Position numbers and translations under genes: made by a program. The notes beneath the pieces were generated by a model that worked only from the letters and a program-made list of their open reading frames with translations, had not been told where the DNA came from and did no database searches. 64,000 bases of DNA, taken from a virus. The stretch covers positions 124,001 to 188,000 of IMG/VR virus record IMGVR_UViG_3300048927_000250. One strand, given 5' to 3'. Position 1 is the stretch's first letter; each line of letters starts with the position of its first letter. Positions 18,427 to 27,217 of the stretch are shown piece by piece.

Positions 18427-20184
18427 ATGACCGAAGTAGCGAAACCTAAATTATTAGGGCGTGAGTTTAAGCACGCCACGAAGGTGAATTCCAAATTCAA
18501 TGACCACGATGAGGCCATCTTCGTAAAAGAAATCGAACACTGGGACAACGGTGTGCGTATCCCGAAAATTCGAATGATTAAAAACTTCGAGCGCACCTTC
18601 TACGTCACCCGTGATAAGTTCCGGACCCACAAAGAGAAACGGAGTTGGGAAGACAAAGACAAGCTGCGCGAATACCGCTGTACCGAACGCGAGATGCCAC
18701 TGGCCATCGTTAAAGCGTTAGGGTACGGCAGACCTTCCAGTATTAAGCAATTGAACCGCAGTCCCTATCTGTACGGTACGGACATCAACTCCACCACCAT
18801 TATCAAACGGGAATATGACCGTAAGTGGGGCGAGTACAAATCGGACTATCTGACCGCACACCTCGATATCGAACGTGACGTGACCTTCGGTACCGAAGCG
18901 ATTCAGATGATTTCCATCTCGTGTGGCAACGAAGTGTTCCAGGTTATTACTGAACACTACATGGCGGGTGACACCGAATTCCTGGACAAGGTACGCAAGT
19001 GTTACGATGCTGAAATCCCACCTATCTTCGAAGAACTGGCTGCCGCCCGTGACGAAGACGGGAAACCGAAGTTCTTTAAAGGGAAAGTCCACGAACCGTT
19101 CAACATTATCCTGAAGACGGCGAAGACAGAAGCGGAAGCGGTTATCCTGGCGTTCGACTATCTGCACGAGAAGAAACCGGATATCCTGTCCATCTGGAAC
19201 TTACCGTACGACTTAGAGAAGATGTGCATTGCGCTTAAGCGTGAGAACATCGAACCTGAGGATGTGTTCTGTGACCCGAAGATTCCAAAAGAATACCGTT
19301 ACTTCCGTTTCCAGGAAGGGTCCGCACGTATCCTCGATGCGAACGGCGAAGGGGCTAACAAAGAACCGCAAGACCGTTGGCACCGTGTAAACTGTCCGTC
19401 CCACTTCTTCTGGGCAGACCAGATGTGTGTCCGCCGTGCTATCCGTAAGCACTTGCCGAAAGAAGGTGGTTACGGATTGGGTGCCGTGCTGATGCGTGTG
19501 TTCGGTTTCGGTAAGCTCAAAGGTGACGCCGGTAAGAACCGTTCAACCGGTATCGACTGGCACCGTCAAATGCAACGTAACGAAAAGGTCTTCTACTGCG
19601 TCTACAACATGTTCGATAACATCGGTGCACAGTTGTTGGATGAGTATACCCTGGACTTACGTAACACCTTCCCCGCGCAGTGCGGTTGGTCAGACATGTC
19701 CAACTACGGTTCGCAGGGTAAGAAGTTGTATGACGACCAGTACTTCAAACTACTGGAAAGAGAGAACACCGTTATCTGCGGTATCTCTGACCAGATGCAG
19801 AATGAAATGGACGACTTGCTGGTTACGCTTGAAGGTTGGATTTGTACCCTGTCTTCTCACCTCATTGACCGCGGGATGGGTAACAAGGTCATCAAGGAAT
19901 TCCCGGATATCCTGACCAAGGTTATCAAATGGGTGCTGGACATTGACGTGAAGTCTTCCTACCCGTCCACCGGTGTGTGGATGAACCTGGAACAGCAGAC
20001 TATCATCCGTCAGATGTGCAAAATCCTGGGGATTACGATGGAAGAGCAACGTCGCCTTGGTATTAACTTACCGGCAGGGGCTGTAAACGCCGTAAACATT
20101 ATGACAACTATCTGCAACGCGCCGAGCCAGGAAACCATGCTGCATCGCTTTGCTAAAGCTCGGGGTATCACACTGGAATACTAA
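18427..20184 (+). CDS. DNA polymerase family B, N-terminal part (exonuclease and motif A)
   Basis: A 585-residue protein with an AAAGGA ribosome-binding site. It carries the three 3'-5' exonuclease motifs of family B polymerases: Exo I D147-I-E149, Exo II N258-L-P-Y-D262 and Exo III Y393-N-M-F-D397. It also carries polymerase motif A, D507-V-K-S-S-Y-P-S. It stops about 75 residues later, before motifs B and C. Those lie in a separate minus-strand gene at 50328-52478. The two halves would have to assemble to give an active replicase. The exonuclease triad is intact, so proofreading is expected. The GNAT gene follows after nine bases. Confidence 0.9.
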   Translation: MTEVAKPKLLGREFKHATKVNSKFNDHDEAIFVKEIEHWDNGVRIPKIRMIKNFERTFYVTRDKFRTHKEKRSWEDKDKLREYRCTEREMPLAIVKALGYGRPSSIKQLNRSPYLYGTDINSTTIIKREYDRKWGEYKSDYLTAHLDIERDVTFGTEAIQMISISCGNEVFQVITEHYMAGDTEFLDKVRKCYDAEIPPIFEELAAARDEDGKPKFFKGKVHEPFNIILKTAKTEAEAVILAFDYLHEKKPDILSIWNLPYDLEKMCIALKRENIEPEDVFCDPKIPKEYRYFRFQEGSARILDANGEGANKEPQDRWHRVNCPSHFFWADQMCVRRAIRKHLPKEGGYGLGAVLMRVFGFGKLKGDAGKNRSTGIDWHRQMQRNEKVFYCVYNMFDNIGAQLLDEYTLDLRNTFPAQCGWSDMSNYGSQGKKLYDDQYFKLLERENTVICGISDQMQNEMDDLLVTLEGWICTLSSHLIDRGMGNKVIKEFPDILTKVIKWVLDIDVKSSYPSTGVWMNLEQQTIIRQMCKILGITMEEQRRLGINLPAGAVNAVNIMTTICNAPSQETMLHRFAKARGITLEY

Positions 20185-20193
20185 GGAGTCGTG

Positions 20194-20718
20194 ATGGGGT
20201 CGTTAATCCAACGCGCTTTACAGCAGAGTAACGGGGACGTGGTGATTCAGACCATTCGTGAACGCTCGGACCCGGTACTGCGCCACTACCTCCAACCCAT
20301 TATGAAACTGTACCAACAGCTGGACTACGAGATGTCAGCGTTCCACGAGCAGGCCTTTGGCGTGTCCGGTGAAAGCTACCAGTTCAGTGAAGGAGAACTC
20401 TTCGACGAGTTAGACCAGGGGAACATCCTGCTGGTCATTCATGACTTGTCGGGTGCTCTTGGGTTGGCACAGGTGAAGGTGGAAGAGGAAGGGACACGGA
20501 CGAAAGAGTTGGTCATCCGTTACCTGGTGGTTGGTGAAGAGCAACGCGGGAAAGGTTACGGTACTCACCTGTTAAACAAGGTGATGACCATTGCCGAAGA
20601 AGAAAAGGTAGACCACATCACACTCGGGGTCTACGTGCAGAACGAAGGAGCCATGCGTTTGTACAGCAAATTCGGGATGCGTCCGTACTACCAGGCGTTG
20701 GTACGCAAAAATAAATAA
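20194..20718 (+). CDS. GNAT-family N-acetyltransferase
   Basis: A 174-residue protein. I start it at the ATG at 20194, five bases after AAGGAG; a GTG one codon earlier is too close to that site. The C-terminal half has the GNAT acetyl-CoA loop E-x-Q-R-G-K-G-Y-G-T (motif A), a preceding strand LVIRYLVV, and a motif B region with N-E-G-A-M-R-L-Y-x-K-F-G-M. The substrate cannot be told. It is in one operon with the DNA polymerase N-part. It could modify a host or phage protein, a small molecule or a tRNA. Confidence 0.85.
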   Translation: MGSLIQRALQQSNGDVVIQTIRERSDPVLRHYLQPIMKLYQQLDYEMSAFHEQAFGVSGESYQFSEGELFDELDQGNILLVIHDLSGALGLAQVKVEEEGTRTKELVIRYLVVGEEQRGKGYGTHLLNKVMTIAEEEKVDHITLGVYVQNEGAMRLYSKFGMRPYYQALVRKNK

Positions 20719-20724
20719 CAGGTA

Positions 20725-20751
20725 CCCTGCTTCCCCAAAAGGGAAGCAGGG
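20725..20751. terminator. Bidirectional terminator between GNAT gene and minus operon
   Basis: A perfect 11-bp stem CCCTGCTTCCC / GGGAAGCAGGG with a CAAAA loop lies between two convergent genes (stops at 20718 and 20763). Flanking T tracts are short on either strand. Confidence 0.75.
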
Positions 20752-20762
20752 CCTGTATGCGC

Positions 20763-21425
20763 TTACTCGCTGATGCGGGTAATGTAACCAATCAGACGCT
20801 CGCGGGCCGCAGTGGTGCGGCAGACGCTGGCAGACTGTTGCAGGTTGTAGTACTGCAATGCGTTCTTGCGCCCTTTCGGGTCAGCGAAGGTCAGCACGCA
20901 GTCGATGGCGAAACGAATCGCATTGATACGTTTGTCGGACAGGTTCAGGTGAGAGAAACCACGGAAGATGGCTTCGGCACCAAACACGCGATTCGGGTTC
21001 TCACGAACCAGACCCATCAGACGACCCATTACCACCACGAAGTCTTCGTCGCTTTCCAGGTTAAAGGTGGTGAGCACCAGATTAACCAGGGATTCTTGCA
21101 ACGATTTCAGTGAGCTCACGGTTTGGCGGTTCGCAGGGTTGGCGTCTTTGACGTACTTATCCCACTGAAGAACCAGAGACTTCGCCAGACCAGAGACTTC
21201 GTCGTACTGGGTGAACGCAGAGTTTGCATCGGCAACCGGACGCTGAGTTTCAACCGCTGCGCCAACAGACGCCTCTGTGGTTTCAACCGCCACTTCGGCT
21301 GCTACCTGAGTGTCATGGACGGTTTGTTCGCCGTCTTGCTGCTGTTGGGTTTCCGCCACCTGGTTAGACAGGTCGCTGGAGGTGCGCAGGAGGTCCTGCA
21401 CCTTATCGGCATTGTTCTTTGACAT
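20763..21425 (-). CDS. Hypothetical protein downstream of virion RNAP subunit (220 aa)
   Basis: A 220-residue protein starting MSKNNADKVQDLL. The ATG at 21425 has an AAAGGA ribosome-binding site and is preferred over an in-frame ATG 12 codons upstream. The first 90 residues are acidic and rich in Gln, Glu, Val, Thr and Ala, probably disordered. The remainder looks like a compact helical domain. It is the last gene of the operon that holds the virion RNAP beta' C-part. No family recognised. Confidence 0.65.
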   Translation of the reverse strand: MSKNNADKVQDLLRTSSDLSNQVAETQQQQDGEQTVHDTQVAAEVAVETTEASVGAAVETQRPVADANSAFTQYDEVSGLAKSLVLQWDKYVKDANPANRQTVSSLKSLQESLVNLVLTTFNLESDEDFVVVMGRLMGLVRENPNRVFGAEAIFRGFSHLNLSDKRINAIRFAIDCVLTFADPKGRKNALQYYNLQQSASVCRTTAARERLIGYITRISE

Positions 21426-21474
21426 GGAAACTATCCTTTCAAATGAATGGGAGTGGTACATAACAAGGTTGGGG

Positions 21475-22875
21475 TCAGCGCATGGCTTTCCAGTCCATCT
21501 TCTCGACCTTCAGTGCCACACCGTGCATACGTGACATCATGATGTACATCAGACGGTTACCGATTTCCGTGGCAACCGCAGGGAGAGATTGTTCACGGTT
21601 ACGGAAGTTCTCACCCATGCAGTGGATGCAGAAGTTACCTTCAGTCGCTGCGCAGTACATTGGGCTACGCAACAGTACACGTTTACCAATGAACTCTTTC
21701 TCGTTGTCCACGGTAATGAGTACGTCTTTCGACGGACCCTGAGCGTACGTGCCGTGATACGACTGGATGTTGTCGTTGTCCAGCGTACGGAAGCGTCCCA
21801 GTTTGGTCTTACAGTCTTCCATGGAGATAACGGTTGACATGAAGAAGCGCTGGAACACTTTTGCCAGTTCACCACCGAGGGCGGTCATGGCACCACGGTT
21901 GTACGAGCCGTCAATCAGGCTGTTAGCCATCTGTGGGAGTTTGGTGATATCCCACTGCTCAGAAAGCGAGCGTTCAATGACGGTGATTTTAGAGCGGTCT
22001 GTGAAGTCGTACTCGATACCGTGCATCAGGAACTGTTTGGCACGCACAACGTCAAAGGTCTTACCCGGTTGCAAGAACCCTTTGTCGGGGTCGTTCGCCT
22101 GGAACTCTTTGTCCGCGTCAATCAACGTCTTCATGATTTTCGCAATGGTCGCCGGGTTTTGTAAGTCGTCGATGTATTTCTCGAGCAACTCTTTACGCAG
22201 CTTACGAATCTCAGGGGACACGGTGATGGTGAACGGGGTTGCGGCCGGAACGCCTAATGGGAGCCAGCCCGTAGTGGAATAGGCCGCATGGTAATAGCGC
22301 TCATCCAGTTCATCCACGTAAATGGCTTTCGGGTCACGAGGCTTCCCTTCTTCCGGCAAGGATTGGGTCAGCTCCGCGATAATCATCTCAACCTTTTTCA
22401 GGCTGAACTTCCCTTCCTGATACGGGATACGGTCACCGAACGAATACACCAGAACCACCATGTTCAGTAAGAGGTTACCGTAACAGGTGTGCTTTATCGG
22501 TTCCAGGACGTTCGGGATGGCGCGCTTCGGTAAGAAGATGTGCTCCAGGAAGCGGAAGAAACTCTCACGCTTCTGCATCCGTGGCGTAAGCTCTTCCAGC
22601 TCCACCCAGACGTTCTCTTCCGGGTCAGCGTACACAACCTTCCCGTTATCGTTAAAGAGCTGGTACGGGTACTTCTCGAACGCATAGCGGTCGGGTTCAT
22701 CGGTGAAGCGGTAAGGGAGCATCTCCTTCTCTTCCACCGGTAAGGCACTGTAACGAACCAGCTCCCCTTCCGGCTTCGGTAGCAGACGCACAATCCCGAA
22801 ACACTCGATAATCCATTCCTTGTAAAGGTACGCACCCCCGTTAAGGGCGCGCAGGAAGTATTCCAACTTATTCAT
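21475..22875 (-). CDS. RNA polymerase beta' C-terminal part, probably virion RNAP
   Basis: A 466-residue protein. Near its end is a zinc-site segment Y-C-A-A-T-E-G-N-F-C-I-H-C-M-G that aligns with the second zinc site of bacterial beta' (C-x6-C-x2-C). It is followed by VATEIGNRLMYIMMSRMHG, which corresponds to the beta' AQSIGEPGTQLTMRTFH bridge helix/trigger-loop region. It is a different gene from the beta' C-part at 30963-32951. Its position after the helicase block matches phiKZ gp80 of the virion RNAP. That enzyme is packed in the capsid, injected, and transcribes early genes. Its start overlaps the preceding gene by eight bases. Confidence 0.75.
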   Translation of the reverse strand: MNKLEYFLRALNGGAYLYKEWIIECFGIVRLLPKPEGELVRYSALPVEEKEMLPYRFTDEPDRYAFEKYPYQLFNDNGKVVYADPEENVWVELEELTPRMQKRESFFRFLEHIFLPKRAIPNVLEPIKHTCYGNLLLNMVVLVYSFGDRIPYQEGKFSLKKVEMIIAELTQSLPEEGKPRDPKAIYVDELDERYYHAAYSTTGWLPLGVPAATPFTITVSPEIRKLRKELLEKYIDDLQNPATIAKIMKTLIDADKEFQANDPDKGFLQPGKTFDVVRAKQFLMHGIEYDFTDRSKITVIERSLSEQWDITKLPQMANSLIDGSYNRGAMTALGGELAKVFQRFFMSTVISMEDCKTKLGRFRTLDNDNIQSYHGTYAQGPSKDVLITVDNEKEFIGKRVLLRSPMYCAATEGNFCIHCMGENFRNREQSLPAVATEIGNRLMYIMMSRMHGVALKVEKMDWKAMR

Positions 22876-23710
22876 GGTTATCCCCTACTTCCGGTAAGGC
22901 CCGCAGCGCACGACCTACCTGAATGGCTTTGTTCGGGTCACCAAAGATAACGTTCAGGGTTTCCCCGGCTTTGGTCTCAAACGCTTCCCCGGTCAGGTTG
23001 GCAAATAACCCGATGGTCTTCAACATCTTGGCGGCTTTCTGCGCATCCAGGGTGGTGATTTCACGGTAGAAGTAATCGACGTAATGGTCAAACGTCAACC
23101 CCAGTTGTCCGCCGTGCTGGAAGTACCGGACCATCCCGGTGGTTTCGTACAGTGCCATACCGGCTTTCACACGGGCACGGTGTGCCGGGTCATCGGTACT
23201 GTCTTCTTCCATCAGGTAGTCTCGTCGGTCGGCGACAAGTTCTCGGATTCGCTTAATGAGTGACGTGGAGACTTCCTGCACCAGTTCACAAAAGCTCTCT
23301 GTGGCAACGTCGGATGAGATGGAGTTGACGATTTCGCCCATAGCGAGCTTAGGTCCCATGGCATCGTTAAGAATGGTGCGAAACTCTTCCAGGTTATCGT
23401 GATGCTCGAGCTTGTACAATGCATCGCAGATGGCATACAGCAGTGGTAAGGCTCCGTAGTATTCAAAGTCATCATTCAGGTACACTCCGAACTCTTCGAT
23501 ACGTTCACACAGGTTGTTAACCAACCAGCTGTAGAACCCGTTCACGTTGTCCGCGGTAGTATTATTTTCTACCGTTGACGCTAATGTATTGAGTAACATA
23601 TCCGTGGTAACGGGGTCAATCTCACGAATCAACTTAGCGGCGTCTTTATATAGGGTCGCCTGTTCCGGACCGAGTGCCCGGAAAATATAATCGAGATAGT
23701 CGTCAATCAT
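22868..23710 (-). CDS. Hypothetical protein upstream of virion RNAP subunit (280 aa)
   Basis: A 280-residue acidic, helical protein starting MIDDYLDYIFRALG with a GGGAG ribosome-binding site. Its stop overlaps the start of the RNAP beta' gene by eight bases, so translation is coupled and a partnership with the polymerase (subunit, chaperone or packaging adaptor) is possible. No motif recognised. Confidence 0.65.
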   Translation of the reverse strand: MIDDYLDYIFRALGPEQATLYKDAAKLIREIDPVTTDMLLNTLASTVENNTTADNVNGFYSWLVNNLCERIEEFGVYLNDDFEYYGALPLLYAICDALYKLEHHDNLEEFRTILNDAMGPKLAMGEIVNSISSDVATESFCELVQEVSTSLIKRIRELVADRRDYLMEEDSTDDPAHRARVKAGMALYETTGMVRYFQHGGQLGLTFDHYVDYFYREITTLDAQKAAKMLKTIGLFANLTGEAFETKAGETLNVIFGDPNKAIQVGRALRALPEVGDNHE

Positions 23711-23807
23711 TGGTATCTCCCGCTTGGCGGTTATTTTTTCACATATATCAGACTTAAGATGTTAAATTCTACGTCACCCATCCACTTATCCAAAAAGGAA
23801 GTGCGCC

Positions 23808-24338
23808 ATGCCTGTTTCAAAGAACAACCGTAAAACCAAAAAGGTCAAAAAACAAAAAGGTTACCGCCCGGTTCGTACACTTCCGGGGTACAAGCTGGTT
23901 AAAGAAACCTGCCAGAAGATTGATGACATCTTGTTCGAGACTGCAAAGCTCGCCAAGATTGTGGGTGTGATGGAAGACCAGTTCTCTCCGGAACACAAGA
24001 TTGAATCGCAAGCGCACCTGCGGGCGATTATTGAAGTGCTGGCTCCGGGTAAAGCCATTGATGCACAGGGCGTGGAAGTGGAATACGCCGCCTTCCCACT
24101 GCGTGTCTCTGCGCTGGAAAAAGAAGCGGATAAGATTGCTGCGCGTGCGCACGCAGACGACCTGGAGTTCGTCCCGATTCTGAACATGGCTGAAAATTAC
24201 CTGTCCACCCTGATTACGGGTACCGGTGAAGCCATTTCTCAACTGGCCATTCTCGTTGACACTTACGCACCACGTGAAGACGGCGTGAGCGAAGTGCTGG
24301 AAAAGCAAAAGGAAGAAACTGATGTCCAACCTGCCTGA
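23808..24338 (+). CDS. Hypothetical protein with basic N-terminus (176 aa)
   Basis: A 176-residue protein with a Lys/Arg-rich first 25 residues (MPVSKNNRKTKKVKKQKGY) followed by an acidic helical body. The ribosome-binding site is AAGGAAG. It overlaps the next gene by 17 bases. The basic tail suggests binding to nucleic acid or to an acidic partner, perhaps the acidic N-terminus of the next protein; this is inference. Function unknown. Confidence 0.65.
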   Translation: MPVSKNNRKTKKVKKQKGYRPVRTLPGYKLVKETCQKIDDILFETAKLAKIVGVMEDQFSPEHKIESQAHLRAIIEVLAPGKAIDAQGVEVEYAAFPLRVSALEKEADKIAARAHADDLEFVPILNMAENYLSTLITGTGEAISQLAILVDTYAPREDGVSEVLEKQKEETDVQPA

Positions 24339-26145
24339 AGATACCCCGCCACTCCCGGCGGGTCTACGTCCGTTACCCGATACCGCATTTAAAGACGATG
24401 ATGCGGTCGTCGAAGTCGTCAGCCAGCAGCCGGAGATTGCTCAGGTGGCTGCTGAACCTGCTCCCCAGCAAACTGAACCTGTTGCTGATGCCCAACCCGT
24501 TCCTGAAGCGGTAACTGAAGCAACGGCGACTGCCACTGACCTACCGAAAGACGCCACCGTGTCTGACGATGATGCGCCAGTGGAACAGGCCCCAGAAGTG
24601 AGCGAAGTCGGGTTCTTCTTTGATGACGACAAAGTGGAAGGGAAAGTTGACCTTTCTCGTTCGCCATTAAAGGATGCGTCGAATAAGGCTAACTTCTCAG
24701 CGAACCTGTCTCTGCTGCGCACCACTCTGGAGGATTACTACCTCCGCGGTGAGAGCATGGGCGACATGGCGGGACTGGATGATTACAACTGGTTCCTGGC
24801 CATGCGTGATGCTATCGACTCGTCTCTCTCCGGTAAAGGTCTGACTGAAGCTGTGGTGCGTGACCAAGCGCACTGGGTGAACGAAATCGCCACCGGGAAG
24901 AAAGGGCGTGAACTTCGTCTGCGTAAGACCCTGTTCAAACGTCCTGAAGGTCAGAAGAACGGTCAGGCGTTGGTGGGCAGTCGTGCTACTGAAGCGTTCG
25001 TTACCGGTACAGGTATCGGTCACCCGGTTCAGGTTCCTCTGTGGCGCACCGGTATCTGGGTGACCATGCGTACCCCGTCTATCGGTTACCTGGCCGAGAT
25101 TGACCGTGCGCTGGCGTTTGCCCGTCCTGAGCTCGGCATGGACACGTCTGGGATGTTGAACTCCAACGAAGCGTTGCTGTTCGAAGAAATCCTGGTTGAT
25201 GCTGCACTGCGTCTGGTAACGTCTACCAGCTACCCGATTGCCTCTTCGCCGCTGGAACTGAAAGAAGTCATCAGTGCCCACGACAAAGACCAGTTAATCT
25301 GGGGGATGGCTGTGGCGGCGTGGCCGGATGGTACTGACATTGCGATTCCGTGTACTGACGGTGAATGTCGTCACACTGACCGCGTCTTTGCTTCTCTGCT
25401 GCGTATGTCCTGGGTGGATGAAGGTCGTCTCACCACGGCACAACGTACCCACATGGACCGCGCGGGTACCGGTCGTGTAACGGATGAAGACCTGGAGAAA
25501 TACCAGGCTGACTTCCTGACGCACGAGAACGAGTACTTCGAGTACAAGAGTCGTCGCTTCAACTTCTTCGTTTCCACGCTGGCAGAATACTTCGCAAACG
25601 GTCGTCAATGGATTAACTCCGTGAACCGTGCGCTGGTTGAAGCCATGGGTGAAGACCTGGAAGGGAATGACCAGAAGCGTGCTGCGCTAATCAACAGCCT
25701 GATTAGTTCAGAGCAACTCTGTCGTTACGGTCACTACATCCGTAACATCGAAATACCGAACCCGGAAGATGAAGACTCCCCTGACACCATCGACGGGGAA
25801 GATGAGATTCGCGATATCCTGAAACTGCTGTCCGCAGAACCGGCTACCGTGAACGAACTGTTGCGTGCGGTGGATAGCTATATCCAGAACAGCATGGTTT
25901 CCCTCATCGCCTCCATCAACGTGCCGTGCTCGGCGTGTGGTAAACTTCACCTGAACCGTGGAGGTGAAGCACGACTGATTCTGCCGTTCAATGCTGCACT
26001 GGGTTTTTTTACCCTTGCGCAACGCAAGATGGTTCACGCGGGGATTCAGCCGCTGACCGACCTTTCGACGTTAGGCATCCGGAATTTTGTACAACAGGTC
26101 TCGGCGAACGCGTCTATGGCGTCCTCGAGTCTGCCGGTAGCTTAA
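24322..26145 (+). CDS. 607-aa protein with CxxC motif; likely 0-frame product of a frameshift pair
   Basis: A 607-residue protein starting MSNLPEDTPPLPAGLR. The first 120 residues are acidic, Pro/Ala/Val/Thr-rich and probably disordered; the rest is helical. Near the end, VPCSACGKLHLNRGG gives a CxxC turn that could be half of a zinc site. Codons 562-563 (TTT TTT) lie in a run of seven T followed by a perfect stem-loop. The -1 frame from there stays open for 159 more codons. I therefore expect a minority 722-residue fusion product. Such pairs are typical of tail assembly chaperones, although the proteins are much larger than usual. Function unknown. Confidence 0.75.
   Translation: MSNLPEDTPPLPAGLRPLPDTAFKDDDAVVEVVSQQPEIAQVAAEPAPQQTEPVADAQPVPEAVTEATATATDLPKDATVSDDDAPVEQAPEVSEVGFFFDDDKVEGKVDLSRSPLKDASNKANFSANLSLLRTTLEDYYLRGESMGDMAGLDDYNWFLAMRDAIDSSLSGKGLTEAVVRDQAHWVNEIATGKKGRELRLRKTLFKRPEGQKNGQALVGSRATEAFVTGTGIGHPVQVPLWRTGIWVTMRTPSIGYLAEIDRALAFARPELGMDTSGMLNSNEALLFEEILVDAALRLVTSTSYPIASSPLELKEVISAHDKDQLIWGMAVAAWPDGTDIAIPCTDGECRHTDRVFASLLRMSWVDEGRLTTAQRTHMDRAGTGRVTDEDLEKYQADFLTHENEYFEYKSRRFNFFVSTLAEYFANGRQWINSVNRALVEAMGEDLEGNDQKRAALINSLISSEQLCRYGHYIRNIEIPNPEDEDSPDTIDGEDEIRDILKLLSAEPATVNELLRAVDSYIQNSMVSLIASINVPCSACGKLHLNRGGEARLILPFNAALGFFTLAQRKMVHAGIQPLTDLSTLGIRNFVQQVSANASMASSSLPVA
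26004..26028 (+). promoter_or_regulatory. Candidate -1 programmed ribosomal frameshift site
   Basis: The run T TTT TTT (26004-26010) is a canonical X XXY YYZ slippery heptamer in the reading frame of the 607-residue gene (GGT TTT TTT ACC). Three bases later comes a perfect 6-bp stem CTTGCG / CGCAAG with loop CAA (26014-26028). A -1 slip enters a frame open to 26489. That frame has no ATG, GTG or TTG until 26241. Confidence 0.7.
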
Positions 26146-26240
26146 CGGAGTTTCAGGCCAAGTTAGCGCTGCGACGGGCGTACGACCTGGACCACCGTAT
26201 CTACACCCCCGAATACGCCGCCAAACATCCGTACGCTCCC

Positions 26241-26489
26241 ATGGAGATGCATAAGACGGAGATGGCGGCTAACCGAGGCATGTACGAGGCGTTAGTGGAA
26301 AAGTTCCGTGTCTACCGCATGAAGGACCTCTACGGGTATAACTACTCCGAGTTCCTTCTGTTACCGAATGACACGGCCCAGATGTTAATCCGGGATGCCA
26401 TCAAAGCGTCTGCTGCGGAAAACAAGCAAGACGCTGCTGCGGCGCAACTGGCTGATGAGTTGCGTAAGTTAGAAGGGAATAAGCAATAG
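26241..26489 (+). CDS. C-terminal extension reading frame, probably expressed by -1 frameshift
   Basis: The first in-frame ATG at 26241 would give 82 residues (MEMHKTEMAANRGM), but no ribosome-binding site precedes it. The same frame is open upstream to the slippery run at 26004. The segment between the upstream stop (26145) and 26241 reads like real coding sequence (ALRRAYDLDHRIYTPEYAA). No usual start codon lies between 26010 and 26240. I therefore read this as the C-terminal part of a 722-residue fusion with the 607-residue protein. It is helical and ends in an Ala/Lys/Glu-rich tail. Independent initiation at 26241 is the alternative. Confidence 0.6.
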   Translation: MEMHKTEMAANRGMYEALVEKFRVYRMKDLYGYNYSEFLLLPNDTAQMLIRDAIKASAAENKQDAAAAQLADELRKLEGNKQ

Positions 26490-26517
26490 CCTTACCGTAC
26501 CTTCGGGTACGGTAAGG
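26490..26517 (+). terminator. Intrinsic terminator after the frameshift pair
   Basis: A perfect 12-bp stem CCTTACCGTACC / GGTACGGTAAGG with a TTCG loop is followed by TTCTTTTAT. It begins directly after the stop codon at 26489. Confidence 0.85.
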
Positions 26518-26573
26518 TTCTTTTATGCGACTTCTTATAGCACTGGCAAAGTTAAGGTGAGGGAGCCTCTATA

Positions 26574-27206
26574 ATGGAAGCTAATCTGATGGGGTCGAGA
26601 AAGAAATCAAACGTCGTCGTGGACATTGACTTCGCAAACGCTGTAGTGGGCGACAAAACCCTGAGCAGTAAGATAGGTGGGTATAACTTCGTCCGGAAGG
26701 CCGGGACCGGTACCGCAAACGGCGATGATGGCGTTGTGGATGACCCAACGTACGGGAAGTGTTACCGTTTTAATGGCGTGACGTATTTTGAGGACGCAAT
26801 ATTACGTCCAGGTATCTGGAATAAAGAGTATCGCATCACCATCAGCTTCCAGAGTTTGTCCTCTCGGGCAGAGGCGGTATTCGGTACCGGGGATTATAAC
26901 CCTTCTCCTCAAGTAGGGTCGTCACTTAGCATTAACAACTACGCCAGCCAATGGATACAGTACTTCATGTGCAGTGGGGCTTACCAGAGGGTGCTATTAG
27001 ACGGTGCACGTCCAGCTGTCATGGAAACTCTGGTAATCACCCGGCGTTCAACGGGGATAACCATCGAGAGTACTCGAACGGGGCAAAAGAACACCTACCC
27101 AGACTTTAATACAGGTGGTGAAACCTTCTGGCGTATTGGCGTGGCTCAGAACCCGGCATACTGCTTCACGGGACTGTTAAAGTCGTTGAAGATTGAGTTG
27201 CTCTAG
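26574..27206 (+). CDS. Lectin-like beta-sandwich protein, first of a tandem pair
   Basis: A 210-residue protein starting MEANLMGSRKKSN, with a GGGAG ribosome-binding site. The core pattern, V(V/L)(V/L)DI(D/N)FA...DPTYGKCY-F-G...YF..., is shared with the next gene, so the two are tandem paralogues. The alternating hydrophobic pattern and the closing FTGLLKSLKIELL strand look like a LamG/concanavalin-type jelly roll, as found in phage decoration and fibre proteins. A carbohydrate-binding or head/tail decoration role is inference. There is no signal peptide or membrane segment. Confidence 0.65.
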   Translation: MEANLMGSRKKSNVVVDIDFANAVVGDKTLSSKIGGYNFVRKAGTGTANGDDGVVDDPTYGKCYRFNGVTYFEDAILRPGIWNKEYRITISFQSLSSRAEAVFGTGDYNPSPQVGSSLSINNYASQWIQYFMCSGAYQRVLLDGARPAVMETLVITRRSTGITIESTRTGQKNTYPDFNTGGETFWRIGVAQNPAYCFTGLLKSLKIELL

Positions 27207-27217
27207 GGGAGTCAAAG

